DNA of 64,000 nucleotides, from NCBI RefSeq assembly GCF_017939745.1, contig NZ_JAGKQQ010000001.1, positions 1,178,001 through 1,242,000 on the forward strand. Direction: 5' to 3'. The notes below the pieces were generated by a model. That model did no database searches. It was given only the letters and a program-made list of their open reading frames with translations, and was not told where the DNA came from. Positions 42,353 through 52,835 of the stretch are shown piece by piece. Origin of the DNA: Gemmata palustris (GTDB lineage: Bacteria; Planctomycetota; Planctomycetia; Gemmatales; Gemmataceae). Positions within the stretch are counted from its first letter, which is position 1. Every line of letters begins with the position of its first letter. Both the position numbers and the translations under genes were made by a program.

Positions 42353-44872
42353 TTACGGCAGTGGCCAGAGCCGAATCGTCGCGTCCGCGCTGCCCGTGAG
42401 CACTCGTTTGCCCTCGGGTGAAATTGCGAGCGCATTTACCGGGCCGTCGTGCTTGAACCGGGCGATTTCTTTTCCGGTCTCCGTCAGCCACACGCGAACG
42501 GTGCCGTCCTCGCCCGCGGTGACCACACGAGCGCCGTCCGGAGTAAATTTCAACACGTTTACCTTGCTCTTGTGCCCTCTACCGACCGCTGTCGGTTCTT
42601 TCGTGCCCGTCCCCCAGAAGTAGACCGCCCCGTCAGCACATCCCGCAGTGAGGTGCTTACCGTTCGGAGCGACTGCGACGCTCTGAATGCTCGCGGTGGC
42701 CCCAGTAAACTCCGGCGCGATCGGCTTGCCGCTGTCCTGGTCGTAGAGCGCGAGCGCTGTGTCTTTTGCAACCAGCACTCGGTGCCCGCTCGGATCGAAG
42801 CAGGCGGTGTCGCCGGGGAAGAGCTTCGGTTCGCCGACTGTCATCGTGCGCGCGTCGGTGAATGTGACCGGGCACAGTTGAACCGTTCCAACCGGTTTGC
42901 CGCCGGGTTGCGTGACAAAGGACAGTAACAGGCGTGTGCCGTCCGCGGACGCGGTGAGCAGACTGGTGCGGTGCTTCTTGGTACTCGCGCCAGCGACCGT
43001 CGGCCCGTCGTTGGTCGGCGTTTCGCCGCTAGAAAGCGGTACGGCCCACCACCGGTACGCATCGCTCTTGAGATCCGCGTCCGGGAACTGGCACCCCACG
43101 ACCGCGCCGGCTTTGGGAAACAGCGCGACGCGACCGCTGCCGATCGTGTCCCAGCGCGAGAAGATTTCGTTCGTTTCGGTGGCGTACAGCGCCCCACTGA
43201 TTGTCAGCTCGTGAGCCTGCGGGCGCCGTAAGACGCCCGTCGGCCATTCCATGGAGACGAACTTCTTGCCGTCGGGGAGAAATACGAGATCCGAGACCGG
43301 TCCCAGCGCCTCCCAGCGCTTCGCCTCCCTCCCGTTCGTGATCGTGGCTGCTACCACTTCGGGTACAATCGGCCCCAGTGCGATGTCCCTGTTCGCACTT
43401 TCTGAAGTTACGTTGAACTCGCGCCGCTCGATGATTTCTCCGCCAATTCTCAGCGTGAGCCGGTACGTTCCCGGCGCGAGTTCGAGTGGGCGTTTGAGAT
43501 CGTCGCTGGTGCGCGCCTTCTCACTCTCACTGGTCGGGAGCGATGCGCCACTGAGGTAGACGACCGCTCCGGGTTCGCGCGCGGATGGCCAGTCGTCGAG
43601 CTTCACCGTGATTTGAACGGGGTGAACGCCGGGCGACTCGAGTGGGGTCGGTTTACGGATGGAAACTAATGCGATTATCACTGCAATCAACAGCCCGACA
43701 CCCGCAACCAGTCCGGCGGTTTTGCGGCGCGAAACTCGAGCATCGGGTTCGCGCCGACTCGGTTGCGGTTGTGGGAGGGAGTGCGCGGTGGGGCCGGCCG
43801 CGTTGTTGATCGTGGAATGGGGCGGCACCGCGAGAGCGCGAGCCGAGTTCGTCGCGATGCGGGCCGTTCTCTGGTCGCAGAACGGGGCGAGCGCTTCGGC
43901 AACTTCGAGGGGCAATTGGTAGCGCTCGTCCGGGCTCTTCGCCATCATCTTCTGGACCACGGCGGCTAACCCGGGAGCCAGATCGGGACGCACGATATCG
44001 AGTGGGGTCGGGGATTCGCTCGCGTGCGCGACCAGCTTCGCGAGCGCGCTACCGGCGGGGAAGGGCACTCGGCCCGTGAGGAACTGATAGAGCGTGCATC
44101 CGAGCGAGTACACGTCCGAGCGGATGTCCGCCGCGGCCGCGGAACTCGCTTGTTCCGGCGCAATGTAATCCGGTGTGCCCATCACCGCGCCGACCTCCGT
44201 CAACCGGCCGGCGCCGGAATCGCCCAAGTACGCGAGGCCGAAATCCGCGATCTTCACCGTTCCTTCCGCCGCGCTGAACAATAGGTTCGATGGCTTGATG
44301 TCGCGGTGTATCAAACCGTGTTCGTGGGCGTGCTGGAGCCCCAGCGCGGTTTGGTGCGCGTAGTGGCACGCCTCGCCCGCGGGGAACGGACCTCGGCGGG
44401 CCAGTTCGTGCCCCAAGTCGGAACCCGCGATCAACTCGGTCACCAGAAAGTGCCGGTCGTTGAACGCTCCCGTGTCGTAGGCGCGGACGATATTTGGGTG
44501 CGCGAGCCGGGCCGTGGCCCTCACCTCTTGCTCGAAGCGGCGAACTGCGGATTCGCTCCCGAACCGGTCGTCGCGTATCAGCTTTACCGCGACCACGCGG
44601 TCCATTGCGGTGTCGCGGGCTTTGAGTACCAGGCCCATTCCGCCTTCGCCAAGTTCATCGAGGATCGCGTAGCGCCCGATAGTGAGTTCGTCGGCGTGCC
44701 CGGAAAGGATCATTCGAGCTTGGTATTCAGTCAGGATCTCGCGCCGAATCAGCTCGCCGGGAAGTTCATCCGTTGCGGGCCGAGCGAGTGCTTCGGCCGC
44801 GGCCGCCGCTTGGCTGTTGGGGAGGGGCAGATTGCGAACAACGGTCGCGAACTGGTCGGCGGACAGTTTCAC
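42353..44872 (-). CDS. Ser/Thr protein kinase with membrane helix and WD40-like C-terminus (kinase 2)
   Basis: An 839-residue kinase. The catalytic domain is complete: GEGGMGLV (75-82), VAVKLI with Lys97, HRDIKPSN (189-196), DFG (210-212) and MGTPDYIAPEQ. A basic linker precedes one membrane helix (LVAGVGLLIAVIIALVSI, about 385-405), then a PEGA-like beta domain (YLSGASLPTSE, LELAPGTYRLTLRIGGE). The C-terminal 120 residues are WD40-like blades (LKFTPDGARVVTAGEDGTVRVW, ALAISPEGKRVLTGSADATIRLW). The kinase is cytoplasmic and the sensor half is outside. GTG 44872 has GGGAG at good spacing. The ligand is unknown. Confidence 0.92.
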   Translation of the reverse strand: MKLSADQFATVVRNLPLPNSQAAAAAEALARPATDELPGELIRREILTEYQARMILSGHADELTIGRYAILDELGEGGMGLVLKARDTAMDRVVAVKLIRDDRFGSESAVRRFEQEVRATARLAHPNIVRAYDTGAFNDRHFLVTELIAGSDLGHELARRGPFPAGEACHYAHQTALGLQHAHEHGLIHRDIKPSNLLFSAAEGTVKIADFGLAYLGDSGAGRLTEVGAVMGTPDYIAPEQASSAAAADIRSDVYSLGCTLYQFLTGRVPFPAGSALAKLVAHASESPTPLDIVRPDLAPGLAAVVQKMMAKSPDERYQLPLEVAEALAPFCDQRTARIATNSARALAVPPHSTINNAAGPTAHSLPQPQPSRREPDARVSRRKTAGLVAGVGLLIAVIIALVSIRKPTPLESPGVHPVQITVKLDDWPSAREPGAVVYLSGASLPTSESEKARTSDDLKRPLELAPGTYRLTLRIGGEIIERREFNVTSESANRDIALGPIVPEVVAATITNGREAKRWEALGPVSDLVFLPDGKKFVSMEWPTGVLRRPQAHELTISGALYATETNEIFSRWDTIGSGRVALFPKAGAVVGCQFPDADLKSDAYRWWAVPLSSGETPTNDGPTVAGASTKKHRTSLLTASADGTRLLLSFVTQPGGKPVGTVQLCPVTFTDARTMTVGEPKLFPGDTACFDPSGHRVLVAKDTALALYDQDSGKPIAPEFTGATASIQSVAVAPNGKHLTAGCADGAVYFWGTGTKEPTAVGRGHKSKVNVLKFTPDGARVVTAGEDGTVRVWLTETGKEIARFKHDGPVNALAISPEGKRVLTGSADATIRLWPLP

Positions 44873-45153
44873 ACCAATCTCCCGAGAGGGCGATCAAATT
44901 ATGCTACCCGCACTGCCCGGAGCGTGCCAGAAGCGGTTCGGCTTCGCTCACATCTGAATCCCGCGCACAATTTGGGAATCTCGTTTCCACTTTTCAGCCC
45001 GGCGCGCAAACCCAACCGAACGCGCACGTCCGAAACGCCGACCTATTCGGCGATTGTGACCTACGAATTCGGTGTGGCAGAACGCTCGGACTCCAATCGC
45101 ACCGTGCGCCTGCTTTCGCACTCCCCGCCCAACACGTAGCGAGGGTGCCCGCT

Positions 45154-47850
45154 GTGGCCATCGCCTGTCCGTATTGTGCCCACCGACTGAACCTGAAGTC
45201 CGCGAAGCCCGGCCGTTACCGGCCGAAGTGTCCCGCTTGCGCGCAGCCGTTCATCTTGTGCGTACCGGACGAACCCGGGAGCGCCTGCCAAATTCAGGGG
45301 CTTCCGAACGGCACGCAAGTTCGTGCGAATCACGAGCCGGCTTCGGCTTCCGCGGTAGGTGTCGAACTCGTGACCCCGCCACCTATGGAAGCACCTTCGG
45401 GCGTCTCATCGGGTGCGGGTACGCCGTTCCCGTCTTCGCACGTTTTCGGCTTCGCCAGCACCAATCCCGACCCCGATAAGCGCCACGCGACTCCCTACCC
45501 CGGTCCCAGTAGCGGTGGGGATGCGGACGATCTGCGTATCGCGCCGCGGACGGACGTGCGCGGGTACGCGATCGAGCGCGAACTCGGGCGCGGGGGCATG
45601 GGCACGGTGTACCTCGCGACGCAACTCTCGCTCGATCGACCAGTTGCGCTGAAGGTGATGAGTAAGCGCTGGGCCAACGACCCGGTGTTCGTGGCCCGGT
45701 TCACGCGCGAGGCGTTCGCCGCCGCCCAACTTTCGCACCCCAACATCGTTCAGATTCACGATATCGGTGAAGTCGACGGGGCGCGCTTCTTCAGCATGGA
45801 ATACGTCCGCGGGAAGTCACTCGCGGATCTCCTCAAGGTGCAGGGCAAGCTCGATCCAGAAACGGCGGTCGGTTACACCCTCCAGGCCGCACGCGGCCTG
45901 AAGCACGCACACGACCGCGGGATGATTCACCGTGACGTGAAGCCCGACAACCTGCTGCTCGATACGCAGGGCTTGGTGAAGGTTGCGGACCTGGGCCTGG
46001 TGAAGACGCCCGCGGTGTCGCGCGCGGACGACCGTCTCGCGGACGCGAGTTCGCGAAGTGGGCTGCTCTCCCTTCCCCCCGACATGACCGGCGCGCGGAT
46101 CGCGCTGGGAACGCCCGCGTACATGTCGCCCGAACAGTGCCGCGACGCCGCGACCGTCGATCACCGTGCGGACATCTACTCCCTGGGCTGCACGCTTTAC
46201 GTCCTCGTAACCGGCCGCCCGCCGTTTGATGGGACGACCGCCATCGAGCTGATGTCGAAGCACGCCTACGACCCACTCGTGCCGCCGGAACAGATCGTCG
46301 CCCGGGTTCCGAAGGAAGTCTCCGCGGTCATCCAGCGAATGATGGCGAAGAGCCGGGACGATCGTTACCAGGACATGAGCGAGGTGATTCGGACCCTCGA
46401 AGCGTGGCTCGGGGTCTATCACGCGGGCACGTTCTCGCCGCAAGAGGACCAGATTTCGCGGCTCGAGACCTCCGTCCTCCGGTTTAACACCTGCGGCACT
46501 GCGGTGTTGCGGGGGCGCCTCATTTCGGGGTTCTTTGGCACGATCGCGCTCGTGGCCGTGCTGCTCGCGTTCTTCGGGAAAATCGGCTGGGCGTTCGGCA
46601 CCTTCGGCCTGGCGCTCGAAGCCACGCTCGCGTACTTCCTGCTCGACGGGATCACCCGCAAGGGGCACCTCTTCAGTTGCACGCGGCGGTTCATCGCGGG
46701 TTTGGGGCGGGGCGACTGGATCGTGGGGCTGTCGGGCTTCGCGATGTTCTGCGTGCTGCTCGCGCTGCTGAAAGTGTTGTGGATCTGGATCGGCTTCGGG
46801 TTGATCGGGGTCGGGATCGCGTTCGCACTGCGCTACGGCATGGACCGCGCGCTGGCGGAGGAGCGCCGGGAAATTGTTGACGGGTGCGAGCGGCAACTTC
46901 GGCGGATGCGGGCACGCGGACTGGACGAAGAGGAACTGCGCCAGTTCGTGGCGAAGTTCGCCGGGCGCGACTGGGAAGAGTTCTTCGAGGCGCTGTTCGG
47001 TTACGAGGCGAAGTTGGCCGCGCGCGCCGTGTTGCTCCGCGGGGGGGCGGCCGGGGTGCGCGAGAAGCACGCGGCCTGGCGCGAACCGGTTCTCGCGACA
47101 ATGGAGCGGATCGAGAAGACCCGTAAGGAGGCCCGCGAACGGAAGTTACTTCTCGCGGTCGAGCGCGCGAACCTGCTCGCGGCCGGCGCGAGCGCCCAGA
47201 CCGCAGAGGATCAGGCCAGCGCCGCGGCCGATGCGATGGTTCGAGCCGCGCATGAAATTCGGCGAGCGGAAACGGCTTCCGGAGGGGCCGCTGCACACGC
47301 GCCCGCGAGCGTGCGAACACTGTTCCGTGCGGCCGAACAGCCGGACGACTTCGTCTTCGTACCGACGCGGAAACGTGACCCGATCGGGGCCGTGATCGCG
47401 CTGTTCGTCGGGCCGCACATTCGCGCGATCGGTGCGGCGGTGCTGCTCGCGGCGTGCGCGCTGTGGGCGCAGCAGAACGGTCTGCTCCCCGGCGCCGAAC
47501 TGCACGCCCAAGCCACGCAAGCGGTGGACAGCCAAGATTTGTCGGTTCTGCAACAACCGGTCGCGCTCGATGCGAACCGCGCAACGAGGCCGCTGGCACT
47601 CCCCGGCGTGCCGGCGCCCGCCCTCGCTTGGGTGGACGGTTTTAACGTCGGACTTGCGGGCCTGATGATGCTCGCATCACTTTTCTTCCGCGGGAACCTG
47701 ATGAGCGTGCTCGTGCTGATTGGGGCCGGGGTTGCGGCTGCCGGGCACCAGTTCGGCATCCACACGGTCCCGCCGTTCCGCGACTACCACGTGTCGCTCA
47801 TGCTCGGCTCATTGCTCACGCTGGTAGGCTTCCGCCTCGGTACGCGCTGA
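45154..47850 (+). CDS. Ser/Thr protein kinase with zinc ribbon and multi-pass membrane C-terminus (kinase 3)
   Basis: An 898-residue protein. A small zinc ribbon opens it (CPYC at 5-8, CPAC at 26-29). After a Pro/Ser-rich linker the kinase domain has GRGGMGTVYLA, PVALKVM, HRDVKPDNLLL, a DLG in ADLGLVK and LGTPAYMSPEQ, with an insert between DLG and APE rich in Asp/Ser. Downstream are several membrane helices (FFGTIALVAVLLAFFGKIGWAFG; WIVGLSGFAMFCVLLALLKVLWIWIGFG), a long basic helical region of about 170 residues, and two more hydrophobic segments at the end. GTG 45154 with GAGGG upstream begins the zinc ribbon; the longer frame from 44773 is antisense to kinase 2's 5' end. Confidence 0.9.
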   Translation: MAIACPYCAHRLNLKSAKPGRYRPKCPACAQPFILCVPDEPGSACQIQGLPNGTQVRANHEPASASAVGVELVTPPPMEAPSGVSSGAGTPFPSSHVFGFASTNPDPDKRHATPYPGPSSGGDADDLRIAPRTDVRGYAIERELGRGGMGTVYLATQLSLDRPVALKVMSKRWANDPVFVARFTREAFAAAQLSHPNIVQIHDIGEVDGARFFSMEYVRGKSLADLLKVQGKLDPETAVGYTLQAARGLKHAHDRGMIHRDVKPDNLLLDTQGLVKVADLGLVKTPAVSRADDRLADASSRSGLLSLPPDMTGARIALGTPAYMSPEQCRDAATVDHRADIYSLGCTLYVLVTGRPPFDGTTAIELMSKHAYDPLVPPEQIVARVPKEVSAVIQRMMAKSRDDRYQDMSEVIRTLEAWLGVYHAGTFSPQEDQISRLETSVLRFNTCGTAVLRGRLISGFFGTIALVAVLLAFFGKIGWAFGTFGLALEATLAYFLLDGITRKGHLFSCTRRFIAGLGRGDWIVGLSGFAMFCVLLALLKVLWIWIGFGLIGVGIAFALRYGMDRALAEERREIVDGCERQLRRMRARGLDEEELRQFVAKFAGRDWEEFFEALFGYEAKLAARAVLLRGGAAGVREKHAAWREPVLATMERIEKTRKEARERKLLLAVERANLLAAGASAQTAEDQASAAADAMVRAAHEIRRAETASGGAAAHAPASVRTLFRAAEQPDDFVFVPTRKRDPIGAVIALFVGPHIRAIGAAVLLAACALWAQQNGLLPGAELHAQATQAVDSQDLSVLQQPVALDANRATRPLALPGVPAPALAWVDGFNVGLAGLMMLASLFFRGNLMSVLVLIGAGVAAAGHQFGIHTVPPFRDYHVSLMLGSLLTLVGFRLGTR

Positions 47851-47880
47851 GTGCGTTCTGAAGTTCGCCTTTCACCCACC

Positions 47881-47932
47881 CGTTGGCACTCGCGGTTCGT
47901 TAAGAGCCATCAGCAAACCGCGAGTGCCAACG
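47881..47932. terminator. Perfect 17-bp inverted repeat after kinase 3
   Basis: Arms 47881-47897 and 47916-47932 (CGTTGGCACTCGCGGTT and its exact complement) enclose an 18-nt spacer between the convergent stops at 47850 and 47941. It is probably a shared terminator; no T-run. Confidence 0.75.
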
Positions 47933-47940
47933 AGTGGCGG

Positions 47941-48321
47941 TCAATCGTAATTGAGGAACCGCTCGGCCTTGAATTTCTTGTCCCCGGTCAGCGGGCACAC
48001 CTTCATTTCTGTAATCGACGGGATCACCGGGAGCGGGGCCTCGACACCGGGGAACTTGTACAGCTTGATCGTCTCGCCCGTGCGGTGGTCCCAAATACTT
48101 CCGGCCGGTTTCGGCTCAGCTTCGTCGCGGTTCCAGTCGAGGTAAACGAACTTCTTCGACGCGGGATCGAAGGCGGTCCACCGCTCGAACTTCCGCCCGC
48201 CACCGAAATCGACGTTGTAAGTCACGTCCTTGTCCCCGTCCTTTGCGGTGACCTTGTACCGGGCGCCCGCATCGGCGGTGGCTGCGGTGAGCGCCAGGAG
48301 TGCAACGGCGAGAACGCGCAT
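47941..48321 (-). CDS. Small exported protein of unknown function
   Basis: A 126-residue protein with a signal peptide (MRVLAVALLALTAATADAG). The mature part (about 107 residues) is beta-rich with Asp/Lys/Gly turns: YKVTAKDGDKDVTYNVDFGGG, KFVYLDWNRDEA, GSIWDHRTGETIKLYKFPG. ATG 48321 is preceded by GAGGG at six bases. No family recognised. The long upstream intergenic region holds its promoter. Confidence 0.75.
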   Translation of the reverse strand: MRVLAVALLALTAATADAGARYKVTAKDGDKDVTYNVDFGGGRKFERWTAFDPASKKFVYLDWNRDEAEPKPAGSIWDHRTGETIKLYKFPGVEAPLPVIPSITEMKVCPLTGDKKFKAERFLNYD

Positions 48322-48931
48322 GAGTAACCCTCGTGAGTTTGCGAGCCGAGGAAGTCTACGGAGGCGAATTCAGGACTGCAACGAAGTCGTTACACGCAGA
48401 GCGGCACAATCGCGGGGCGGGCAAACTGAGCCGCGTCGTTTCATTTTTTTCGACCGCGCGGCTAATTGTTACTGGCAATCTGTACACAAATCGATTATCA
48501 TGAGCGAACTTTGGCAACGACCCAGATTTGCATCGGTGCGGCGCACGATCTGAATGGCTGGTGGCTTTGCTGTTCATTACGACGCTAGCCTGTTTCGTTT
48601 GATTTGTAAGATATTGCTTAAATTGACGTTGCGGCAATTGGCTAACAATTGGGGAGGGCCGAAAATGTTAGTGATTGTTACCCACCGACTCAATAACTGA
48701 TTGATTTGTAAGTGTTTAATTATCATTTTGAAATGACTTTCTTTCGCAATGCGAATGAGGCGATGGGAATCGCGATTCTGGCGGCGCATTGTCCGGTGTT
48801 CATTGTGCCTGTGTGTGCGGGGCGCTGCCGAGAAGTGCCCACGGTGCTGCGCACCGCTCCGGGGTTCGAGCGCGTGGGCTTTTCGCGGCACCGTTCCTAT
48901 CAGTGACGGTACCCTTATTCGAGACGCCGCC
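48322..48931. other. AT-rich intergenic region with a 12-bp direct repeat
   Basis: About 610 bp between divergent genes with no convincing coding sequence and lower GC than the genes, especially 48450-48760. TTGATTTGTAAG occurs exactly at 48599-48610 and 48701-48712, and CAATTGG occurs at about 48635 and 48646. It should contain both promoters; none could be fixed. Confidence 0.6.
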
Positions 48932-50521
48932 ATGCCAACAAACACATATGACGCCATCATCATCGGGGCCGGACACAACGGACTCGTCACGGCCGCGTAC
49001 CTCGCGAAAGCCGGGTACAAAGTGCTGGTACTGGAGCGGCGCGAGATCGTCGGTGGGTGCTGTATTACCGAGGAACTGTGGCCCGGCTTCAAGGTGTCCA
49101 CCGCGGCCTACGTCAACAGCTTGTTGCGCCCCGAGATCATCCGCGATTTGGAATTGAAGAAGTACGGCTTCGAGATGCTCCCGCGCAGCCCGTCATCGTT
49201 CACGCCCTTTCCGGACGGCCGGTACCTGATGATGGGACCAGACAAGGAACTGACGTACCGCGAGATCGCGAAGTTCTCGAAGAAGGATGCGGAGGCGTAC
49301 CCGAAATACGAGGACATGCTCACGCGCGTCGCGGACTTCCTCGAACCGATGCTGACGCAGACCCCGCCCGACCCGTTCGGCGGGCTCGGGAGCCTCTGGA
49401 AGCTCGGCAAACTCGGGCTCGGCTTCCGCGGATTGGGGCGCACGACGGCGACAGAAGCCGTGGAGATTCTCACAGGGGCCGCGCGCCCGATCCTCGACCG
49501 CTGGTTCGAGTCGGAGGAACTGAAGGCGACGATCGCGACGGACGCGGTCATCGGCGCGTTCGCGCCGCCGTCACACCCCGGCACCGCGTATGTGCTGTTC
49601 CACCACGTCATGGGCGAGTGCAACGGTGTTCGCGGGGTGTGGGGCTACGTTCGCGGGGGAATGGGCACCATCTCGAACAGTATCGCGTCTGCGGCGAAGA
49701 GTTACGGGGTCGAGATCCGCACGAACGCGGACGTGGGCAAGATTCTGGTCGCCGACGAGCGCGTGATCGGTGTCGCGCTCAAAGACGGCACCGAGTTCCG
49801 CGCGAAGCGGGTGGCTTCTGGCGCGGACGCCAACGTCACGTTCCTGAAACTGATGGACGCGAAAGACCTGCCGCCGGAGTTCGTCACGCAGGTGAAGAAG
49901 ATCGACTACTCCAGCGCAACGGTGAAGATCAACGTGGCTCTGGACCGGCCACCGAACTGGAAGGCGCTGCCTTCAGACGGGAAGGTCGGTCCGCAGCACC
50001 ACGGCACGATGCACGTCTGCCCGGACCAGGACTACATCGAGCGCGCCTTCGACGACGCGAAGTACGGGCGCTGCGCACGCGACCCGATGCTCGAATGCAC
50101 GATGGCGACTGCGCTCGATAGCACGCTCGCACCGGAGGGGAAGCACATCCTCAGCATGTTCGTACAGTACGCGCCGTACACGTTGAAGGACTCGACCTGG
50201 GACGTCGAGAAGGACCGGTTCGCGGACCGGTGTTTCGACATCCTGGAGGAGTACGCGCCGGGCTTCAAATCGAGCGTTCTGCACCGGCTCGTGATCCCGC
50301 CGCCGGATATGGAGAAGGTGTGGGGCATCACGGGCGGGAACATCATGCAGGGCTCGATGAGCCTGTCGAGCATGTTCAGTTTCCGCCCCGTGGCCGGGTA
50401 CGCGAACTACCGCACCCCTGTGAAGGGTTTGTACATGTGCGGGGCTGCGGCGCACCCCGGCGGTGGCGTCATGGGTGCGTGCGGTCTGAACGCCGCCCGT
50501 GAGATTTTAAGGGACGGGTGA
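48932..50521 (+). CDS. FAD-dependent oxidoreductase (PYROXD2 / phytoene desaturase-like)
   Basis: A 529-residue flavoprotein. The N-terminal dinucleotide fold IIIGAGHNGLVTAAYLAKAGYKVLVLE, quoted in its core, with ERREIVGGCC, marks the phytoene-desaturase-like superfamily. The mid-section KSYGVEIRTNADVGKILV is the second nucleotide-binding strand, and the C-terminus GLYMCGAAAHPGGGVMGACGLNAA is the FAD-contacting motif. It is closer to PYROXD2/NAD(P)-FAD oxidoreductases than to carotenoid desaturases by its length and its SPSSFTPFPDGR segment; the substrate is unknown. No crtB-like neighbour exists. ATG 48932 starts the fold; the upstream open frame lacks features. Confidence 0.9.
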   Translation: MPTNTYDAIIIGAGHNGLVTAAYLAKAGYKVLVLERREIVGGCCITEELWPGFKVSTAAYVNSLLRPEIIRDLELKKYGFEMLPRSPSSFTPFPDGRYLMMGPDKELTYREIAKFSKKDAEAYPKYEDMLTRVADFLEPMLTQTPPDPFGGLGSLWKLGKLGLGFRGLGRTTATEAVEILTGAARPILDRWFESEELKATIATDAVIGAFAPPSHPGTAYVLFHHVMGECNGVRGVWGYVRGGMGTISNSIASAAKSYGVEIRTNADVGKILVADERVIGVALKDGTEFRAKRVASGADANVTFLKLMDAKDLPPEFVTQVKKIDYSSATVKINVALDRPPNWKALPSDGKVGPQHHGTMHVCPDQDYIERAFDDAKYGRCARDPMLECTMATALDSTLAPEGKHILSMFVQYAPYTLKDSTWDVEKDRFADRCFDILEEYAPGFKSSVLHRLVIPPPDMEKVWGITGGNIMQGSMSLSSMFSFRPVAGYANYRTPVKGLYMCGAAAHPGGGVMGACGLNAAREILRDG

Positions 50522-51109
50522 GCGCTAGCGATTAAGCGGGTTCGGTGTTGAGAACTTGCCAGTCGCTATGAGGTTGCTCGCGACTGGCACCATGTCGAAT
50601 TTTCTTTCACAATTTCGAGCTGCTTCCTTTCACAATTTGGCCCAATTCGGATGCACAAAATGCAACGGCTCTGGGCAGAATGCTCGTGTTTGTGACGGCA
50701 AGATCACGGGCGAAATCGCTGCAAACAAAGGCGATTTCGTCGCGATTAAACGCTGGAGACGGATGGCACGTACCTTGCTTTGAGTCAAAGGGGGTTAGTC
50801 GCGAGAGGACAGTTAATTTAAGATCGGGATAGAAATTGTGAAAATTGGTTGTTGACAACCCAAAACCGGTCGGCAATTATTTTTGGGTAGATTCAGATTC
50901 GCGTGATGGAACTGATAACTTCGCGGAGACCTCGCCCGCGAAGTTGTTTCATTTACGCGAATGCGGTTCGGGCGAGTTCTCTTCCCGGTGTCTCTCGGCT
51001 CGCCTCACCGTTCGACGCCCACTATTCGTTTCGTTCCGCTTCATTCAGTCAATGATCGACCGGCCCACGGTACGTGCTGCGCCGGACGATCGTCTCGGGG
51101 GTGCTTCAA
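50522..51109. other. AT-rich intergenic region upstream of the second DUF1559 locus
   Basis: About 590 bp with no gene. It is AT-richer than coding DNA between 50530 and 50900 and contains the promoter/palindrome candidate listed at 50847-50880. From 51000 it returns to high GC. Confidence 0.6.
50847..50880 (+). promoter_or_regulatory. Candidate promoter with overlapping palindrome
   Basis: GGTTGTTGACAACC (50847-50860) is a 14-bp palindrome containing a consensus -35 box, TTGACA (50852-50857). A 17-bp spacer leads to AATTAT (50875-50880; 4 of 6 to -10 consensus). A repressor bound to the palindrome would block the -35. It is 230 bp upstream of the DUF1559 gene at 51110. Confidence 0.5.
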
Positions 51110-52126
<1,017 letters not shown>

Positions 52127-52128
52127 AA

Positions 52129-52782
52129 ATGTGCGGAGGTCTGCCCGTGTTGGTGCGCACTGCCTCGTGTCTCGCGGCTTTCGTTCTTGGTGCCTCGCTT
52201 CTAGCGGGGTGCGGGACAAAGCCGCCCGAAGTAAAAACGAATCCGACGGACAAAGAACACCCAACCTTTGGAATCCCGATCGCCAAGGGTGGGACGTCTA
52301 CTGTCTCCGGCAAAGCGACGCTGAACGGTGAACCCCTCACTGTCGGTCGCGTGCTGCTATTTACGGCCGATGGTTTGGTCATGTCGATCGGCACAATCGA
52401 CGCGACGGGCAGCTACAAACTGACCGGCGCGCCGGACGGGCCGGCTTCGGCTGTCGTACTTTTGGACCCTGACGGGAAGATGCCGATCCCAACCGGTGGC
52501 AGTGCTTCCGCCGGTCCTACCACTAAGGGAGGACCACCCGGTGGTAAGGGCGGTCCAATGAAAGGGCCGCCCGGCGGCCCTCCAGGTGGTGGTCCGCCAC
52601 GGGTGAATGTCATCCAACCGTTCCCGGCCCCTTTTCTGGAGCAATTGAAGTTCACCGTCCCGGCCAAGGAACAAGCTAGGTACAAGGCGGCTCACGCCAA
52701 ATACGGCCAAAGTACCACGGCCAATCCCCTCAAACTCACGGTGTCCGGGGATACGACCTTCGATCTGATCCTCACGAACTGA
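52129..52782 (+). CDS. Lipoprotein with proline/glycine-rich insert
   Basis: A 217-residue lipoprotein: leader LVRTASCLAAFVLGASLLAGC with lipobox LAGC, Cys near 28. The mature part has a carboxypeptidase-regulatory/transthyretin-like beta segment (VSGKATLNGEPLTVGRVLLFT, GSYKLTGAPDGPA). Residues 125-165 are then an extreme Gly/Pro stretch (GGPPGGKGGPMKGPPGGPPGG), probably disordered. A final beta segment (LKLTVSGDTTFDLILT) ends it. It starts 2 bp after the copy 2 DUF1559 stop, so the two are surely cotranscribed, and it precedes copy 3. Its equivalent at the first locus is the lipoprotein at 18507. Confidence 0.85.
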   Translation: MCGGLPVLVRTASCLAAFVLGASLLAGCGTKPPEVKTNPTDKEHPTFGIPIAKGGTSTVSGKATLNGEPLTVGRVLLFTADGLVMSIGTIDATGSYKLTGAPDGPASAVVLLDPDGKMPIPTGGSASAGPTTKGGPPGGKGGPMKGPPGGPPGGGPPRVNVIQPFPAPFLEQLKFTVPAKEQARYKAAHAKYGQSTTANPLKLTVSGDTTFDLILTN

Positions 52783-52835
52783 TCCGAACTCCGCATTCAT
52801 AACTGCCGCGCTTGCGGCCCCACTCGGGAGACGCC

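Noticed and set aside
48932-50521. Assignment as a carotenoid phytoene desaturase (crtI).
   Set aside because: The general fold fits, but there is no crtB or other carotenoid gene nearby and the internal motifs are closer to PYROXD2-type proteins.
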